A stretch of 64,000 nucleotides of DNA from CAKKQX01 sp963734595 (GCA_963734595.1 CAVTHV010000016.1:1-64000), one strand, 5' to 3'. Shown: positions 9,207-21,967, counted from the stretch's first letter. Notes: generated from the letters alone by a model not told the origin. Translations and numbers: made by a program.

Positions 9207-10001
9207 ATGCATTTCATCCAGCCCTCCTCATCCAGTCAGGCGCACGCCGGGTGTCTGAACTGCGGCCTTCTTGCGTGGTGCCAGTCCGGCCAGCTTGCCG
9301 CACGTGACGCGGCGCGGTTCAATAAACACATCACCCATCATCGACTGGTAAAAAGAGGCGAATACCTGTATCACGCGGGCTCTCCGCTTGAATCGCTTCA
9401 TGTCATTCATAGCGGGTTCCTGAAAACCACCACCGGGAACGAAAACGGATTAGAACAGGTGACCGGATTCCTCATGCCCGGTGATCCGGCAGGGATGGAT
9501 GGGATTGGCAACGGCAAACATCAATTCGATACGGTCGCAATCGAAGACAGCAGCGTTTGCGCAATTTCCTTTGACCTGCTCGAGCAACTTTGCGGCGAGT
9601 TCCCTGGATTGCAGCGGGACTTCCACCGACTGCTGAGCACGGAGATCAACCGGGATCACGGACTCATGCTCCTGCTTGGCGTCATGCACGCCGAAGAGCG
9701 CCTTACCGTGTTTCTGCTCAACCTCTCGACGCGATTCGCCGCAAGGGGCTACTCGGCAACACAGTTCAGGCTCCCCATGAGACATCGGGATATCGGGAGC
9801 CATCTTGGCCTCAGCCTGGAAACCGTCAGCCGCTTGCTCACCAGACTCAGCAAGGATGAAGTTATTGCACTGGACCACAAATACCTCCGGATCAAGACGG
9901 TCGAAGGGTTGAAGCAGAGACTTGGAGATTACAAGGAGCGCGGGTCAACGACCCGCACAGCCGACAGTCAGCCAAGCGCGGATCCGACCGCGACGGTATA
10001 G
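9207..10001 (+). CDS. fnr: Fnr-type oxygen-sensing Crp/Fnr regulator
   Basis: Global regulator of the switch to anaerobic respiration. An oxygen-labile [4Fe-4S] cluster permits dimerisation and DNA binding. The cluster cysteines are visible: C16, C19 and C25 (CLNCGLLAWC) and C118 (SSVCAIS), matching the E. coli spacing. The cyclic-nucleotide-like beta domain spans about 40-150. The helix-turn-helix near 195-215 contains the recognition segment LETVSRLLTRL, with the E..SR contacts for TTGAT half-sites. 264 residues; the 20-residue polar tail is longer than usual. Perfect target boxes occur in the window at 30050, 31614 and 62982. Confidence 0.92.
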   Translation: MHFIQPSSSSQAHAGCLNCGLLAWCQSGQLAARDAARFNKHITHHRLVKRGEYLYHAGSPLESLHVIHSGFLKTTTGNENGLEQVTGFLMPGDPAGMDGIGNGKHQFDTVAIEDSSVCAISFDLLEQLCGEFPGLQRDFHRLLSTEINRDHGLMLLLGVMHAEERLTVFLLNLSTRFAARGYSATQFRLPMRHRDIGSHLGLSLETVSRLLTRLSKDEVIALDHKYLRIKTVEGLKQRLGDYKERGSTTRTADSQPSADPTATV

Positions 10002-10125
10002 ACATTGATCGGGGAACGGGCACGCTGCTCCGATGGTCATACTGCCGAATCGGGCTGCGGCGCACGCCAAGCAGGATCACCGACACGCCGGTCAGCCGGC
10101 TACCGGACGAGACACCACCGCGCAC

Positions 10126-10173
10126 GCCATCAACCATGTTGGCCTCGACGGCGTACCGGATTTCTTCAACTGA
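10126..10173 (+). pseudogene. Fragment matching the SerB C-terminus
   Basis: One frame reads AINHVGLDGVPDFFN and then stops, closely matching the C-terminal AINYVGLDGVVNLFD of the serB gene 1.7 kb upstream. Sequence before it is not clearly SerB-like. It seems to be a remnant of a second or duplicated serB end. Confidence 0.55.
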
Positions 10174-10175
10174 CG

Positions 10176-10262
10176 GGGGAGTGGGAAGTCGGAAGTGGGA
10201 AGTGGGCGCAGCGAGCTTGAAACCCATCTACCCACTATCCACTTCCGACTTCCCAGTTATCA
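10176..10262. repeat. Hairpin of short tandem units (GGGAAGT family)
   Basis: GTGGGAAGTCGGAAGTGGGA on the left is mirrored by CCACTTCCGACTTCCCA on the right, with about 45 bases between. The right arm runs into the stop codon of the minus-strand M48 gene. Same placement rule as the other hairpin repeats in the window. Confidence 0.6.
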
Positions 10263-11097
10263 GCGCCGCCGCGCAGCCTCGTAAAGCGGCATCACGCGCG
10301 CAGAATAGGTCCGCAGATCCTCGATGCGGCTCTGTTCGGAGGGGTGCGTGGACAGGAACTGCGGCGGTCGCGCCGTTGCCGGTCTGCGCCATCTTCTGCC
10401 ACAGCGTGACCGCCGCGCGCGGATCGTAACCGGCGCGCGCCGCGAGCTCGACGCCGATGCGGTCGGCTTCGCGTTCGAATTCGCGCGAGTACGGCAGGCC
10501 GAAGGTCACGTCCGCCACGACGTTCGCCAGGCTCGCGCCGGCATCGCCGACGCCGAGTATCGCCGCACCGATGCCGACCACTACGTTCTGCGCGGCCTGC
10601 TGCGAAGCGCGCTCCCGCCCGTGTTCCCTCAGCGCGTGGGCGATCTCATGGCCCATCACCGCCGCGAGCTCGTCGTCGGTGACGCGCAGCTTTTCCAGCA
10701 AGCCGGTGTAGACCGCGATCTTGCCGCCCGGCATGCACCAGGCGTTGATCTCGGACGAGCTGATCACGTTGACCTCCCACTTCCATTTCGGCGCATCGGC
10801 GCGGAACGCACCGGTGGCGGGAATCAGCCGGTTCGCGATGGCGCGCACGCGCTGCACCTCGGCCGGATTGCGGTTGAGCGCCCCTTTCTTCGCCGCCTCC
10901 TGGGTCGTCTGCAGGTACGCCTGCTCGGCGCCGCGGTTCACCTCGGCCGAAGACAGCATCATCGTCTGCTTGCGCTCGACGCCGACAGCGCCGGACTGCG
11001 TGGTCTGCACGGTCTGGCACGCGGCGAGCGCCAAAGCGGCCATCGCCGCGATCGCCGCGGCGCGGAGCTTGCGGGATTGGAATTGGAGTGTCGTCAT
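10260..11097 (-). CDS. M48-family metalloprotease lipoprotein, C-terminal frameshift
   Basis: Periplasmic zinc protease, probably in envelope protein quality control (LoiP/YcaL-like). From ATG 11097 there is a lipoprotein signal with lipobox LAAC at about residues 23-26. The catalytic HEIAH is in MGHEIAHALREHGRE, and the third ligand region is EFEREADRIGVELAARAGYDP. The frame is broken by one inserted base near 10366. Beyond it the correct frame gives PQFLSTHPSEQSRIEDL and ends at 10260 with EAARRR. The repaired length of about 279 residues is normal. An alternative upstream start at 11127 adds ten residues before the signal and is less likely. Confidence 0.85.
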
Positions 11098-11195
11098 GAT
11101 TTCACTGCGGTGGTATTGATCATACAAGCCAGGTCATCACCAGTATCAAGCGTGATTGCGGGCCACGCGGAGCATCCACCGCTATTTTACCGCTT

Positions 11196-11516
11196 TCAGT
11201 CCCAGCGATCGTCCCGGGTCTGGATCTCGCCGCCCTCGACGCGCACCGGAAATTTCGCGGTCGGCTCGTAGGCCGGCGCCGACAGCGCCTCCCCGGTGCG
11301 GATGCAGAAGTGCGCGCCGTGGCGCGGACAGATGATCTGGTCGCCCTCGACCGTGCCGCCGGTCAACTGCCCGCCGTCGTGGGTGCACACGTCCTCGATC
11401 GCGAAATATTCGCCGCCGAGGTTGAACACCACGATCTGCGCGCCGTCGGCATCGACCACGCGCCATTGGCCGGGCGCAAGTTCGCCCGCTTTCGCTACGG
11501 TGATCCAGTCAGACAT
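11196..11516 (-). CDS. Rieske [2Fe-2S] ferredoxin-like protein
   Basis: Small soluble electron carrier of 106 residues. The Rieske ligands are CTHDGG (residues about 44-49) and CPRHGAHF (about 63-70), each giving one cysteine and one histidine. This matches the NirD/biphenyl-dioxygenase-ferredoxin-like group. It is the last gene of the iron-sulfur assembly operon, separated from nfu by repeat element E5. Such ferredoxins at the end of SUF operons are common; the redox partner is unknown. The start is well placed (MSDWITVAKAGEL). Confidence 0.87.
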   Translation of the reverse strand: MSDWITVAKAGELAPGQWRVVDADGAQIVVFNLGGEYFAIEDVCTHDGGQLTGGTVEGDQIICPRHGAHFCIRTGEALSAPAYEPTAKFPVRVEGGEIQTRDDRWD

Positions 11517-11550
11517 GTTTATATTGAACCGCTAACGCGGGAAGGGCAAA

Positions 11551-11811
11551 TAATTGAACCGCCAAGGCCGCCAAGACGCCAAGAAAACCCAAAAGAATAT
11601 TAATCGAAATGTATTAACGAACATCGAATTGCCGCGAACTCGGGTCACAACTGGACGTCATCACCATCTCGGCAGCATGGCGTTCAATAAATTTTGAATT
11701 TATCTATTCTTATTGATTTTTCCTTGGCGTCTTGGCGGCCTTGGCGGTTCAATTTTAATTTCTTGAATTTCTTGGCGTCTTGGCGTCTTGGCGGTTCAAT
11801 CTTTTTGACTT
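11551..11811. repeat. 9-mer inverted-repeat element E5
   Basis: Gene-free stretch between nfu and the Rieske gene. Left arm at 11554-11582: GAACCGCCAAGGCCGCCAAG, then ACGCCAAG. Right arms at 11722-11750 and 11769-11799: CTTGGCG units ending GGCGGTTCAAT. The second right arm is followed by CTTTTTGACTTTCAG, where the last bases are the nfu stop codon. The unit here is GCCAAGGCC, but the 9-bp period is the same. Confidence 0.75.
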
Positions 11812-12379
11812 TCAGACCGCGATGACCTCGATATCCGGCTCGATCTGCTTCACCAGGTTTTCGATCCCGGCCAGGGTGCCGGAGATCGAGCTCGGGCAGC
11901 TGCCGCACGCGCCCTGATAGTGCACCGTGAGCTTGTTGCCCTCGAGCCCGATCACGTAAAGATCGCCGCCGTCGCCCTGCAGGTACGGCCGCACCTGCTC
12001 GTCGAGGATCGCGTTGATCTTGTCGAGCCGCGCGCGTTCCGCCTCGCTCAGGTTCTCGCTGCTGAGCGCCGCGGTGCTCTGCGCCGCGAGCTGCTCGGAG
12101 TGCGCGTCGGCCGCGGGGGCGTCGCGGATCGGCACCGCGAGCTTGCGCATCAGGTCCTGCCAGTCGGCCTTGCCGTCCTGCGTCACCGTGATCCAGTGAT
12201 CGACATAGAACACGTTGGTCACGTGCTCGATATCGAACAGCTGCGTCGCCAGCGGATCATCCCCGGCTTCGATCGGCATGGTCGTACGAACGCGTGATCC
12301 CCCACGTGAGCGGCTCCCGCAGGATGAATTTCATCGCGTTGGGATTGGGGGTCGGTTCGATTTCAGAAATTTTCGGCAT
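11812..12379 (-). CDS. NfuA/NifU C-terminal-type iron-sulfur scaffold/carrier, one frameshift
   Basis: Carrier that receives an iron-sulfur cluster and passes it to target proteins. The N-terminal Nfu_N domain begins MPKISEIEPTPNPNAMKFIL in one frame. One inserted base near 12275 shifts it, and the reading continues DDPLATQLFDIEHVTNVFYV. The C-terminal NifU domain has the cluster-binding CxxC in YQGACGSCPSS, near the end. The repaired length is about 188 residues, similar to stand-alone Nfu proteins with this two-domain layout. It sits between sufU and the Rieske gene on the same strand, bounded by repeat elements E6 and E5. Confidence 0.85.
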
Positions 12380-12390
12380 TGCTAAATCCA

Positions 12391-12540
12391 ATTGCCAAGC
12401 CGCAAGAACGCAAGAGATCACGAGATTACCGCAGACAGGACCACGATCGAAGGCATCACCTGAATTGGCAAAGTTCATTAGCATCTCAGTTACAGTCTTC
12501 GTCTATCTTGGCGTTCTTGGCGGTCTTGGCGGCTCATATG
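12391..12540. repeat. 9-mer inverted-repeat element E6
   Basis: Left arm GCCAAGCCGCAAGAACGCAA at 12394-12413. Right arm at 12507-12532: CTTGGCGTTCTTGGCGGTCT and so on, ending GGCGGCTCAT at the stop region of sufU. It separates sufU from nfu on the same transcript. Confidence 0.68.
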
Positions 12541-12545
12541 CGTTT

Positions 12546-13034
12546 TCACGCTCCGCCGATCGGCGCATGCATCGGGTCCGCGTCGGCCTCGGTCGAAGCC
12601 GAAGACTCCGAATTCAGCGCCGCGTGCAGCGTGTGCCACGGCAAAATCGCGCACTTCACGCGCGTCGGCAGGTCGCGCACCCCGGCGAACACCGTCAGCC
12701 GCCCCAGGTGATGCGTCTTGGCCTCGGGATCGAGCTTGCCGGTCGCCATGTCGCGGAATTCCTGCACCATCTGCTCGGCATCGCCGCGGCTCTTGCCCTT
12801 GACCGCCGTGCTCATCATCGACGCCGAGGCTTTGCAGATCGCGCACGATTCGCCCTCGAAACTGATGGCCTCGACCGCATCGTCCTTGAGCTTCAGCGAC
12901 AGATAGAGGTGATCGCCGCACAGCGGGTTCAGGCCTTCCGCCTTGTGCGTGGCATCGGCAAGCGTGCCCCAGTTGCGCGGCTTGCGGTTGTGATCGAGGA
13001 TCACTTCCTGATAAAGTTGTTTGGAAACAGCCAT
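12546..13034 (-). CDS. sufU: SufU-type iron-sulfur scaffold / sulfur acceptor
   Basis: IscU-fold protein of the SufU class. In characterised systems SufU binds zinc and accepts persulfide sulfur from SufS. The 162-residue product has the three conserved cysteine sites: LCGD (about 38-40), CAICKAS (about 64-70) and VKCAILPWHTL (about 126). The SufU-type insertion between the second and third sites is present. Starts nine bases or less from the sufS stop (adjacent at 13035), so it is tightly coupled. No sufE is visible here, consistent with SufU doing that job. C-terminal tail SESSASTEADAD is acidic and variable. Confidence 0.87.
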   Translation of the reverse strand: MAVSKQLYQEVILDHNRKPRNWGTLADATHKAEGLNPLCGDHLYLSLKLKDDAVEAISFEGESCAICKASASMMSTAVKGKSRGDAEQMVQEFRDMATGKLDPEAKTHHLGRLTVFAGVRDLPTRVKCAILPWHTLHAALNSESSASTEADADPMHAPIGGA

Positions 13035-14291
13035 TTACAGAAACACCTTCTGCACGTTCCGGATCGACGCCACCAGCGCGTCGACCTCGGCCATGGTGTT
13101 GTAGAACGCGAACGATGCGCGCGACGTGGCGGGAATGCCGAAGCGCTGCATCACCGGCTGCGCGCAATGATGCCCGGTGCGGATCGCGACGCCGTCCTCG
13201 TTGAGCAGCGTGCCGACGTCGTGCGGATGCACGCCATCGATCACGAACGACAGCACCGCCGCTTTCTTTTCCGCGGTGCCGATGATGCGCACGCCCGGCA
13301 GGCGGTTCACCTGGTCGGTCGCGTAATCGAGCAGATCGGTTTCATGCGCGGCGATGCCGTCCATGCCGACCGCGTTCAGGTAGTCGATCGCCGCGCCCAG
13401 CGTGATCGCCGCGGCGATCGGCGGCGTGCCGGCCTCGAACTTGGCCGGGATCGGCGCGTAGGTCGTCTTCTCGAACGTGACCGACAGGATCATGTCGCCG
13501 CCGCCCTTGAACGGCTGCATTTTTTCGAGCAGCGCGGCCTTGCCGTAGAGCACGCCGATGCCGGTCGGGCCGCACATCTTGTGGCCGGAGAACGCATAGA
13601 AGTCGCAGTCGAGCGCCTGCACGTCGACGCCGAGGTGGGGCGCGGCCTGCGCGCCATCGACCAGCACCGGCACGCCGTGCTCGTGCGCGAAGGCGATCAT
13701 CTCCTGCACCGGGTTGATCGTGCCGAGCGCGTTGGACACGTGCGTGACGCCGACGAATTTGGTGCGGCTGTTGAAGAGCTTCCGGTACTCGTCGAGCAGC
13801 AGCTCGCCGCTGTCGTTGACCGGCACCACGCGGATCTTCGCGCCCTTCTCCTCCGCCAGCATCTGCCACGGCACGATGTTCGAATGGTGCTCGAGCGTGG
13901 TGAGGATGATCTCGTCGTCCGCGGCCGATGAACTTGCGGCCGTAGCCGTGCGCGACCAGGTTGATGCTGTCGGTGGTGCCGCTGGTGAAAATGATCTCGC
14001 GGTCTTCCTTCGCGTTGACGAAGGCCTGCACCTTGCGGCGCGCGATTTCGTATTCGGCGGTCGCGGTCTCGGACAGATAGTGCACCGCGCGGTGGATGTT
14101 GGCGTGCTCGCTGGTCTGGTACCTGACCCAGCGGTCGATCACCGCCTGCGGCATCTGGCTCGACGCCGCATTATCCAGAAAAACCAGCGGCTTGCCGTTG
14201 ACCCTGAGCTTGAGGATCGGGAACTCGCCGCGGATGCGCGCGACGTCGAGCACCGGCGAAGTCGATGATTTGACTGCGGATCGGATCGCGC

Positions 14292-14295
<4 letters not shown>
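13035..14295 (-). CDS. sufS: Class II cysteine desulfurase SufS, one frameshift
   Basis: PLP enzyme that removes sulfur from cysteine for the SUF pathway. The PLP lysine is in AFSGHKMCGPTG and the catalytic cysteine in RTGHHCAQP, the short-loop arrangement of class II desulfurases. The start MSAIRSAVKSS overlaps the sufD stop as ATGA. The frame is broken by one inserted base at about 13920, between GYGRKFIGRG and the block starting ILTTLEHHSN; the second frame then runs to 13035. The repaired length of about 419 residues is normal. Works with SufU and the SufBCD scaffold encoded next to it. Confidence 0.9.
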
Positions 14296-17829
<3,534 letters not shown>

Positions 17830-17850
17830 CGCATCAAATCCAATTCAGAA

Positions 17851-18010
17851 CCTTTAACCGCCAAGGCCGCCAAGAGCGCCAAGGAGATCGAAATAACAAA
17901 CATCAACTTCATTCCCATCCTGTCTTTACATTCTTCCGCTCAACCGCCTCTTGCACCTTACCTGTTAATTCATTCCGTTTTCTTGGCGTGCTTGGCGCCT
18001 TGGCGGTTAA
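17851..18010. repeat. 9-mer inverted-repeat element E7
   Basis: Left arm at 17856-17883: AACCGCCAAGGCCGCCAAGA, continuing GCGCCAAGG. Right arm at 17981-18009: CTTGGCGTGCTTGGCGCCTT, continuing GGCGGTTAA. The arms are complementary over nearly 30 bases. It lies between sufA and sufB on the same strand, so the operon transcript would carry a long hairpin here. Confidence 0.78.
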
Positions 18011-18013
18011 TGA

Positions 18014-18349
18014 TCAGGCTTTTTCTTTAACGCTGAAGCTCTCGCCGCAGCCGCAGGTCGCTTCCACGTTCGGGTTCTCGACCTTGAACGCTTCTTTCAG
18101 GCCTTCCTTGCGGAAGTCGAGCACCGAGCCGTCGATCGCGGCGAGGCTTTCGGTGTCGATCACCAGCTTCGCGTCGTGCGCCTCGAACGTCGCATCGTCG
18201 GGACGGACCTCGTCGGCGTAGTCGAACACGTAGGCCCAGCCGGAGCAGCCGACTTTCTTGATGCCGAGCCGAAGGCCGATGCCGCTGCCGCGCTTCGCGA
18301 GCTGCGTCCGGATCTGTTTTGCCGCACTTTCAGTCAGTTGTATCGCCAT
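18014..18349 (-). CDS. sufA: A-type iron-sulfur carrier SufA/IscA-like
   Basis: Carrier that transfers clusters from the scaffold to apoproteins. The 111-residue product has the three A-type cysteines: C35 in KKVGCSGWAY and the pair in ATCGCGESF near residues 98-100. Start MAIQLTESAAKQI is typical. Whether it should be called SufA, IscA or ErpA cannot be settled from sequence alone; position next to sufB favours SufA. Flanked on both sides by repeat elements (E7 and E8). Confidence 0.9.
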   Translation of the reverse strand: MAIQLTESAAKQIRTQLAKRGSGIGLRLGIKKVGCSGWAYVFDYADEVRPDDATFEAHDAKLVIDTESLAAIDGSVLDFRKEGLKEAFKVENPNVEATCGCGESFSVKEKA

Positions 18350-18363
18350 ACTTCACCCCCAAA

Positions 18364-18456
18364 GTAGCCACAGAGAACACAGAGGTCACAGAGAAAAACA
18401 AAACAAGACAAAACGGTTCATATCCATCTCTGTGTTCTCTGTGCTCTCTGTGGCAG
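18364..18456. repeat. 9-mer inverted-repeat element E8
   Basis: Left arm CCACAGAGAACACAGAGG at 18368-18385. Right arm CTCTGTGTTCTCTGTGCTCT around 18427-18446, followed by CTGTGG. The spacer is about 40 bases, the shortest of the family. It lies between the cysteine desulfurase and sufA genes of the operon. Confidence 0.75.
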
Positions 18457-18463
18457 ATTCTCC

Positions 18464-19610
18464 TTAAACCGCAATCGCCGCCATCCGCCGCAGGCGCTGC
18501 ACCACGCGCGCCAGCGCACCCAGAAATTCTTCCACCTGCTGCATCGTGTTCGCGGCGCCGAGGCTGAAACGCACCGCGCCGCGCGCGAGTTCCGGCTCAA
18601 TTCCCATCGCGAGCAGCGTCGCGGGCGGCTCGGTGCTCGCGCTCGAACAGGCCGAGCCGGAGCCCACCGCGTAGCCCGCCTTGTCGAGCTCGATCACCAG
18701 CGCTTCGCCGTGTATGCCCTCGAACGCAAAATAGGACGTGTTCGGAAGGCGCGGCGCGTTTTCGCCGAATATCGCCGCGCCCATTTCCTTCAGTCCGCGC
18801 TCCAGCCTGTCACGCATGGCCGCGAGCCGGGGAGCGAGTTCGGTCATGCGGCCGGCCGCCAGATCGCACGCCGCGCCGAAGCCGACGATCGCCGGCACGT
18901 TTTCCGTGCCGCCGCGCAGCGCCCGCTCCTGGCCGCCGCCGCTGACGAGGGCTCGCAGTTCCAGCCGCTTGTCCACGACCAGCGCGCCGGCGCCCTTGGG
19001 GCCGTAGATCTTGTGCGCCGAAAGCGTCATCGCATGCACGTTGAGCGCATTGAAATCGACGGCGATTTTTCCCAGCGCCTGCACCGCGTCGGTATGCATC
19101 AGGGCGCCGGCCGCGCGCGCGCGCTCGGCCACCGCCGCGACATCCTGGATGACGCCGGTCTCGTTGTTGGCCCGCATCACCGAAACCAGCCCGGTCGGCT
19201 CCCGCAGCGCGGCCTCGACATCGGCGAGATCGATGGCCCCGTCGCCGGTCACCGCGAGCTTCCTGAATTTCCAGCCCTGGCGCGCGAGTTCCTGCGCCGG
19301 CGTCGTCACGCACGGGTGCTCGATCGCCGCTTACCGCGATCTGGGCCGGCTTGAGACAGGAAGCCGCGCCCTTGATGAAAAAATTGTTCGCTTCGGTGCC
19401 GCCGCTGGTGAAGATCACCTGCACCGGCTGCACGCCGACGAGCGCCGCGACCTGCTCGCGCGCCCGGTCCACCGCCTTGCGGGCAACGGTGCCGAACTCG
19501 TGGCGGCTCGATGCATTGCCGCACTCGCCGCGCAGATAGGGCAGCATCGCCTCGAGGACTTTCTCGTCGACGGGCGTGCTCGCGTTGTGGTCGAAGTAGA
19601 CGTGCGTCAT
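18464..19610 (-). CDS. Class I cysteine desulfurase (IscS/NifS type), one frameshift
   Basis: PLP-dependent cysteine desulfurase of the long-loop class I: YFDHNASTP near the N-terminus, FTSGGTEANNFFI, the PLP lysine in SAHKIYGPKGAGAL and the catalytic loop GSGSACSSAST. The frame breaks at about 19329, where one inserted base separates KPAQIAVS from EHPCVTTPAQELARQGW. The repaired length is about 381 residues, normal for NifS-like enzymes. It follows iscR and precedes sufA, so the operon holds two desulfurases of different classes (this one and SufS). A start at 19709 is open but has no support. Confidence 0.88.
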
Positions 19611-19616
19611 ATGAAA

Positions 19617-19722
19617 AACCGTTACGGGTAATGAGCTACGGGTAATGAGCGGCTTGAGATCCGTTGGCAAAACGAAATGATTTCTGATCCCGTTAATCCC
19701 GTCACGCATTACCCATCTCGCA
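19617..19722. repeat. Hairpin of short tandem units (GGGTAATGAG family)
   Basis: TACGGGTAATGAGCTACGGG on the left is matched by CCCGTCACGCATTACCCATC on the right. The right arm abuts the iscR stop codon. Related in type to the elements at 10176 and 46302. Confidence 0.55.
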
Positions 19723-20199
19723 CTAGGCGGAAACCGCCACGTGCTTGCCTGCGATCCCGCGCATGTCGTGCACCGGCGTGACGCTCGCCTGCTTGGCTTT
19801 CTGGTTCTCGACCAGCTGGCGCAGGCTCACCGATTCCAGGTAATCGAAAATGCGCGTGTTGAGCGTCGCCCACAGATCGTGGGTCAGGCATTTTTCGTCG
19901 TCGCGGCAGTTTTCCTTGCCGCCGCACTGGGTGGCGTCGATCGGCTCGTCGACGGCGAGGATGATTTCGGCGACCGACATGTTGGCCATGTCCTTGGCGA
20001 GGCAGTAGCCGCCGCCCGGGCCGCGCACGCTCTCGACCAGCTGGTGGCGCCGCAGTTTGCCGAACAGCTGCTCGAGGTACGACAGCGAAATTTTCTGGCG
20101 CGAGCTGATTTCAGCCAGCGTGACCGGCCCGCTGCCGTGACGCATCCCCAGATCGACCATCGCGGTAACAGCAAAACGTCCTTTGGTTGTCAGTCTCAT
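19723..20199 (-). CDS. iscR: IscR, Rrf2-family iron-sulfur regulator
   Basis: Transcription factor that senses iron-sulfur cluster status and represses or activates assembly genes. 158 residues with an N-terminal winged helix (MRLTTKGRFAVTAMVDL) and the cluster cysteines C92, C98 and C104 in QCGGKENCRDDEKCLTHDLW. It is the first gene of the iron-sulfur operon, so autoregulation is expected. A GAGGTGG ribosome site lies five bases before the ATG. The upstream AT-rich region 20200-20285 contains TTGACG followed by AT-rich sequence and probably holds the promoter and IscR site. Confidence 0.93.
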   Translation of the reverse strand: MRLTTKGRFAVTAMVDLGMRHGSGPVTLAEISSRQKISLSYLEQLFGKLRRHQLVESVRGPGGGYCLAKDMANMSVAEIILAVDEPIDATQCGGKENCRDDEKCLTHDLWATLNTRIFDYLESVSLRQLVENQKAKQASVTPVHDMRGIAGKHVAVSA

Positions 20200-20290
20200 G
20201 GCCCACCTCGTCTAAATATGTAATTTAATCAACAATATAACATTAACAATTAATACACGACTATTTTCGTCAAGAATACATTACCCGATG
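20200..20290 (-). promoter_or_regulatory. Probable promoter/operator region of the iscR operon
   Basis: A conspicuously AT-rich block in GC-rich surroundings. On the minus strand it reads TTGACGAAAATAGTCG, then ATTAATTGTTAATGTT. TTGACG is a plausible -35 box, and AATAGTCG resembles half of a type 1 IscR site. I cannot fix the -10 box. Confidence 0.45.
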
Positions 20291-20293
20291 GAT

Positions 20294-21019
20294 TTAGTCA
20301 ACCATTTTGTTCAGCTGGCCGGCATCGAATTTGGCCGCCCGATGCTCCTCGAGCTGCATGCCGAGGCGCTTCAGATCGGCGAGGATCTGATCGATGCGCT
20401 TGTCGGTTTCGACGCTGTGACTGATGAGTTCGTGCAGCGCCTTCGCCATCGGATCGTTCGCATCCTTCGCCAGCGCATAAGCGGCGAAGCGCCCGGCGGT
20501 GGTATCGCGATCTTCGACGAGGCGCGCGGGAATGCCGATCGCGGTCGCGCCCGGCGGCACTTCCTTGACCACCACGGCGTTGGAACCGATCCGGGCGCCG
20601 TCGCCGATCATGATCGGGCCGAGGATTTTCGCGCCGGCGCCGACCACCACGCCCTTGCCGAGCGTCGGATGGCGCTTGCCCTTGTTCCACGACGTGCCGC
20701 CGAGCGTGACGCCATGATAGAGCGTGCAGTCGTCGCCGATTTCGGAAGTTTCCCCGATCACCACGCCCATGCCATGGTCGATGAAAAAACGCCGCCCGAT
20801 GGTCGCGCCCGGATGAATTTCGATGCCGGTCAGCCAGCGCGCGATGTGCGACACGAAGCGCGCGAGCCACTTGAAGCCTGCCGCCCACAGCCAGTGCGCG
20901 AGCCGGTGAAACAGCAGCGCATGCACGCCGGGGTAGCAGGTAATCACTTCCCAGGTGTTGCGCGCAGCCGGATCACGCTCGAAAACAACCGTGAATGCTT
21001 CCTTGAGACGGGCAAACAT
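20294..21019 (-). CDS. cysE: Serine O-acetyltransferase CysE
   Basis: Makes O-acetylserine, the precursor of cysteine, from serine and acetyl-CoA. The start at ATG 21019 gives MFARLKEAFTVVFERDPAAR, the usual N-terminus; an upstream in-frame start at 21055 is less likely. The left-handed beta-helix begins around GIEIHPGATIGRRFFIDHG; the catalytic-type HG is in FIDHGMGVVIGETSEIG and TLYHGVTLGG. About 241 residues. Cysteine is the sulfur source for the downstream SUF operon, so the neighbourhood is functionally coherent. Confidence 0.93.
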   Translation of the reverse strand: MFARLKEAFTVVFERDPAARNTWEVITCYPGVHALLFHRLAHWLWAAGFKWLARFVSHIARWLTGIEIHPGATIGRRFFIDHGMGVVIGETSEIGDDCTLYHGVTLGGTSWNKGKRHPTLGKGVVVGAGAKILGPIMIGDGARIGSNAVVVKEVPPGATAIGIPARLVEDRDTTAGRFAAYALAKDANDPMAKALHELISHSVETDKRIDQILADLKRLGMQLEEHRAAKFDAGQLNKMVD

Positions 21020-21148
21020 TAGAATTCCGTGATATTTGGAGATAAAATCATACAATACCCCAGTAAATCCATCAACTATTAGCCGGGGAATAATATAAAC
21101 TTCACTGCATAATCAACGTCTTGCAAGATTACCCTGCCGCCTCGATCC

Positions 21149-21880
21149 TTAGCTGCGCTTCTTGGGACTGCGGAGCGCTTTGAGTATGCCGCGCAGGATA
21201 TTGACCTCTTCCTTTTCCAGCTGCGCGCGCGCGAACAGGCGCCGCAGCCGCGGCATCAGTTTCTTCGGATGCTCGGGATTGAGAAATCCGGTTTCGACCA
21301 TCGTGGCCTCGAGCTGCGCATAAAAACCCTCGACCTCGTCGTGGCTCGCCATCGCGCGCGGCCTCCCCTGCGGCGGCGAGTCGCTCGCCGCCACGCGCAA
21401 TTCATAGGCAAACACCTGCACCGCGGCCGCGACGTTGAGGGAAGAATAGCGGGGATTGGCCGGGATCGCCGCGATGAGCCGGCACTTGTTCACTTCAGCG
21501 GTGGTCAAACCATAGGTTTCGTTGCCGAACACCAGGGCCACCGGCTGCGTGCGGGCGATGTCGACCACCTGCGCCGCCGCTTCGCGCGCCGTCACCGCCG
21601 GCACGGCGACTTCGCGGCTGCGCGCCGAGCATGCGACCGAAAATGCCACCCCCGCCAGCGCCTCGTCGAGACTCGCACAGACCGTGGCGCCGGCCAGCAC
21701 GTCGGTCGCGCGCGACGCGCGCCACTCCGCTTCCGGGTCGGGGAAGCGTTGCGGTTCGACCAGATAGAGCTGCGTGAGCCCCATGGTCTTCAGCGCGCGC
21801 GCCGCCGCCCCGATGTTGCCGGGATGGCGCGGCGCGCACAGCACGATGCGGATATTTTTGAGCGAAGCGGGGTTATTCAC
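21149..21880 (-). CDS. trmJ: tRNA 2'-O-methyltransferase TrmJ
   Basis: SPOUT-class methyltransferase that methylates the 2'-O of residue 32 in some tRNAs. 243 residues with the N-terminal RIVLCAPRHPGNIGAAARA block, the middle VALVFGNETYGLT motif and the knot region IPANPRYSSLNVAAAVQV. The C-terminal extension (HPKKLMPRLRRLFARA) is characteristic of TrmJ as opposed to other TrmH-like enzymes. In many beta- and gammaproteobacteria trmJ is divergent from suhB and near cysE and iscR, exactly as here. Confidence 0.92.
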   Translation of the reverse strand: MNNPASLKNIRIVLCAPRHPGNIGAAARALKTMGLTQLYLVEPQRFPDPEAEWRASRATDVLAGATVCASLDEALAGVAFSVACSARSREVAVPAVTAREAAAQVVDIARTQPVALVFGNETYGLTTAEVNKCRLIAAIPANPRYSSLNVAAAVQVFAYELRVAASDSPPQGRPRAMASHDEVEGFYAQLEATMVETGFLNPEHPKKLMPRLRRLFARAQLEKEEVNILRGILKALRSPKKRS

Positions 21881-21967
21881 TACAATACGCGCTCTCTGCG
21901 CCGGGAAGACCCGCCGGCTCGTTCTCTAACATTGCTTTGCCGAAAACCGATGGCCAAAGGCTGAAAA

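Noticed and set aside
12294..13931. Long plus-strand ORF (545 codons) across nfu, sufU and sufS
   Set aside because: It is an antisense shadow of GC-rich genes; the minus-strand products have clear family motifs.
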